DNA of 6,414 nucleotides from contig JBPCXA010000210.1 of the NCBI GenBank assembly GCA_051008975.1, forward strand, positions 1 to 6,414, written 5' to 3'. Source of the stretch: Persebacter sp051008975. Its GTDB lineage: Bacteria; Pseudomonadota; Gammaproteobacteria; Tethybacterales; Persebacteraceae. The notes under the pieces were generated by a model, which ran no database searches, was not told the origin of the DNA, and saw only the letters and a program-made list of their open reading frames with translations. Position numbers and translations under genes: made by a program. Positions 6,067 to 6,414 of this stretch are shown here, one piece after another. The stretch's first letter is position 1. Each line of letters starts with the position of its first letter.

Positions 6067-6200
6067 TTTGCGCTTTCGCGCAAAGAGATTCCGGCTTTCG
6101 CCGGAATGGCGGTTTTTTTGTGTTTTCGGATACCGCCAAATTCGGTATTGTCCGCAAAAACAAAAAGCACCGCCATTCCGGCGAAAGCCGGAATCTCTTT
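6067..6200. repeat. MITE-like palindromic element with 31-nt perfect terminal repeats
   Basis: Arms 6082-6112 and 6170-6200 are perfect reverse complements. The spacer continues the fold: T-rich 6115-6125 faces A-rich 6156-6166, then 6127-6130/6151-6154 (CGGA/TCCG) and 6131-6135/6143-6147 (TACCG/CGGTA) pair around a CCAAATT loop, so nearly all 119 nt can form one hairpin. A flanking hairpin TTTGCGC-TTTC-GCGCAAA occupies 6067-6084. No transposase is encoded, so any movement would need an enzyme acting in trans. Confidence 0.85.
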
Positions 6201-6225
6201 TCTGCGTAGCAGGAATCCTCCCGCC

Positions 6226-6414
6226 CTAAAACCGCCGCACCGCCGACAAATTGAATCGGGCGTTGTCGCCGAACTCGTCCGCCGATTCCCAACGAAATCC
6301 GGCGGACGGGCGAATCGTCCAGCGATTCCACAGCAACTCGCCCCGCAAATTCAGCGAATTTTGCGTATCAAACTCCTCTTCGGCAAAATGCGAATGCAGA
6401 CGGTACGTCGGCGA
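6226..6414 (-). CDS. C-terminal part of a probable outer-membrane beta-barrel protein (partial)
   Basis: Reading the minus strand from the window edge gives 62 open codons ending in TAG (6228-6226). The translation has alternating polar and hydrophobic residues and aromatic-rich strands (LNLRGELLWNRW, IRPSAGFRWE, ARFNLSAVRRF). The last residue is Phe, as expected for the beta-signal recognised by the BAM insertion machinery. Acidic and polar turns (ESADEFGDN) separate the last two strands. The 5' part lies beyond the window, so the subfamily (porin, receptor or other barrel) cannot be named. The gene converges on gabD across the repeat island. Confidence 0.65.
   Translation of the reverse strand, partial: SPTYRLHSHFAEEEFDTQNSLNLRGELLWNRWTIRPSAGFRWESADEFGDNARFNLSAVRRF

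Noticed and set aside
5941..6200. CRISPR array
   Set aside because: Only a few palindromic units in alternating orientation with unequal spacing; no regular spacers or cas genes.
5306..6229. Long plus-strand open frame running through gabD into the repeats
   Set aside because: It is an alternative frame of gabD and then the repeat-derived peptides (IPAFAGM, SHSCEGRNL) that arise when such palindromes are translated.

Overview
The window looks like Gram-negative (proteobacterial, probably beta/gamma) chromosomal DNA. It carries a Lol lipoprotein-export operon, which only makes sense in a cell with an outer membrane. It also carries the 3' end of a gene whose product looks like an outer-membrane beta-barrel ending in Phe. 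Most genes are GC-rich with strong use of GCG/GCC/GGC codons (45 of 60 bases are G or C at 4801-4860). The ATTCC...GGAATCTC palindromic repeats scattered between genes recall the dRS3-type repeats of Neisseria and relatives, but the species cannot be fixed from this window.

Layout. 1-42: one copy of a two-hairpin repeat cut by the window edge. 59-255: a sigma70-like promoter, a highly structured RNA of about 160 nt and a GNRA-capped intrinsic terminator. 277-1581 (+): an AT-richer gene encoding a beta-class DNA methyltransferase fused to a C-terminal HNH nuclease domain. 1585-1598: a run of 14 G. 4052-1606 (-): a three-gene cluster of a LolC/E-type permease, LolD ATPase and a low-molecular-weight protein tyrosine phosphatase. 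4053-4308: a divergent intergenic region. 4309-5760 (+): an NADP-type succinate-semialdehyde dehydrogenase (gabD), probably with a leaderless mRNA. 5761-6225: a repeat island with six more copies of the two-hairpin repeat arranged as three inverted pairs, one of them a MITE-like palindrome of about 119 nt. 6226-6414 (-): the C-terminal 62 codons and stop of a probable outer-membrane beta-barrel protein.

How parts may work together. The permease and LolD form the inner-membrane machine that releases lipoproteins to the periplasmic chaperone. No second permease gene follows lolD, so a single-permease LolDF-like arrangement is possible. The most unusual locus is the left one: promoter, folded RNA with a possible structural switch, terminator, then 22 nt later a methyltransferase-HNH fusion. 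It reads either as a cis-regulated (attenuated) restriction-modification-like gene or as an independent small RNA next to it. I did not recognise the RNA as a family I know, but I could not search databases.
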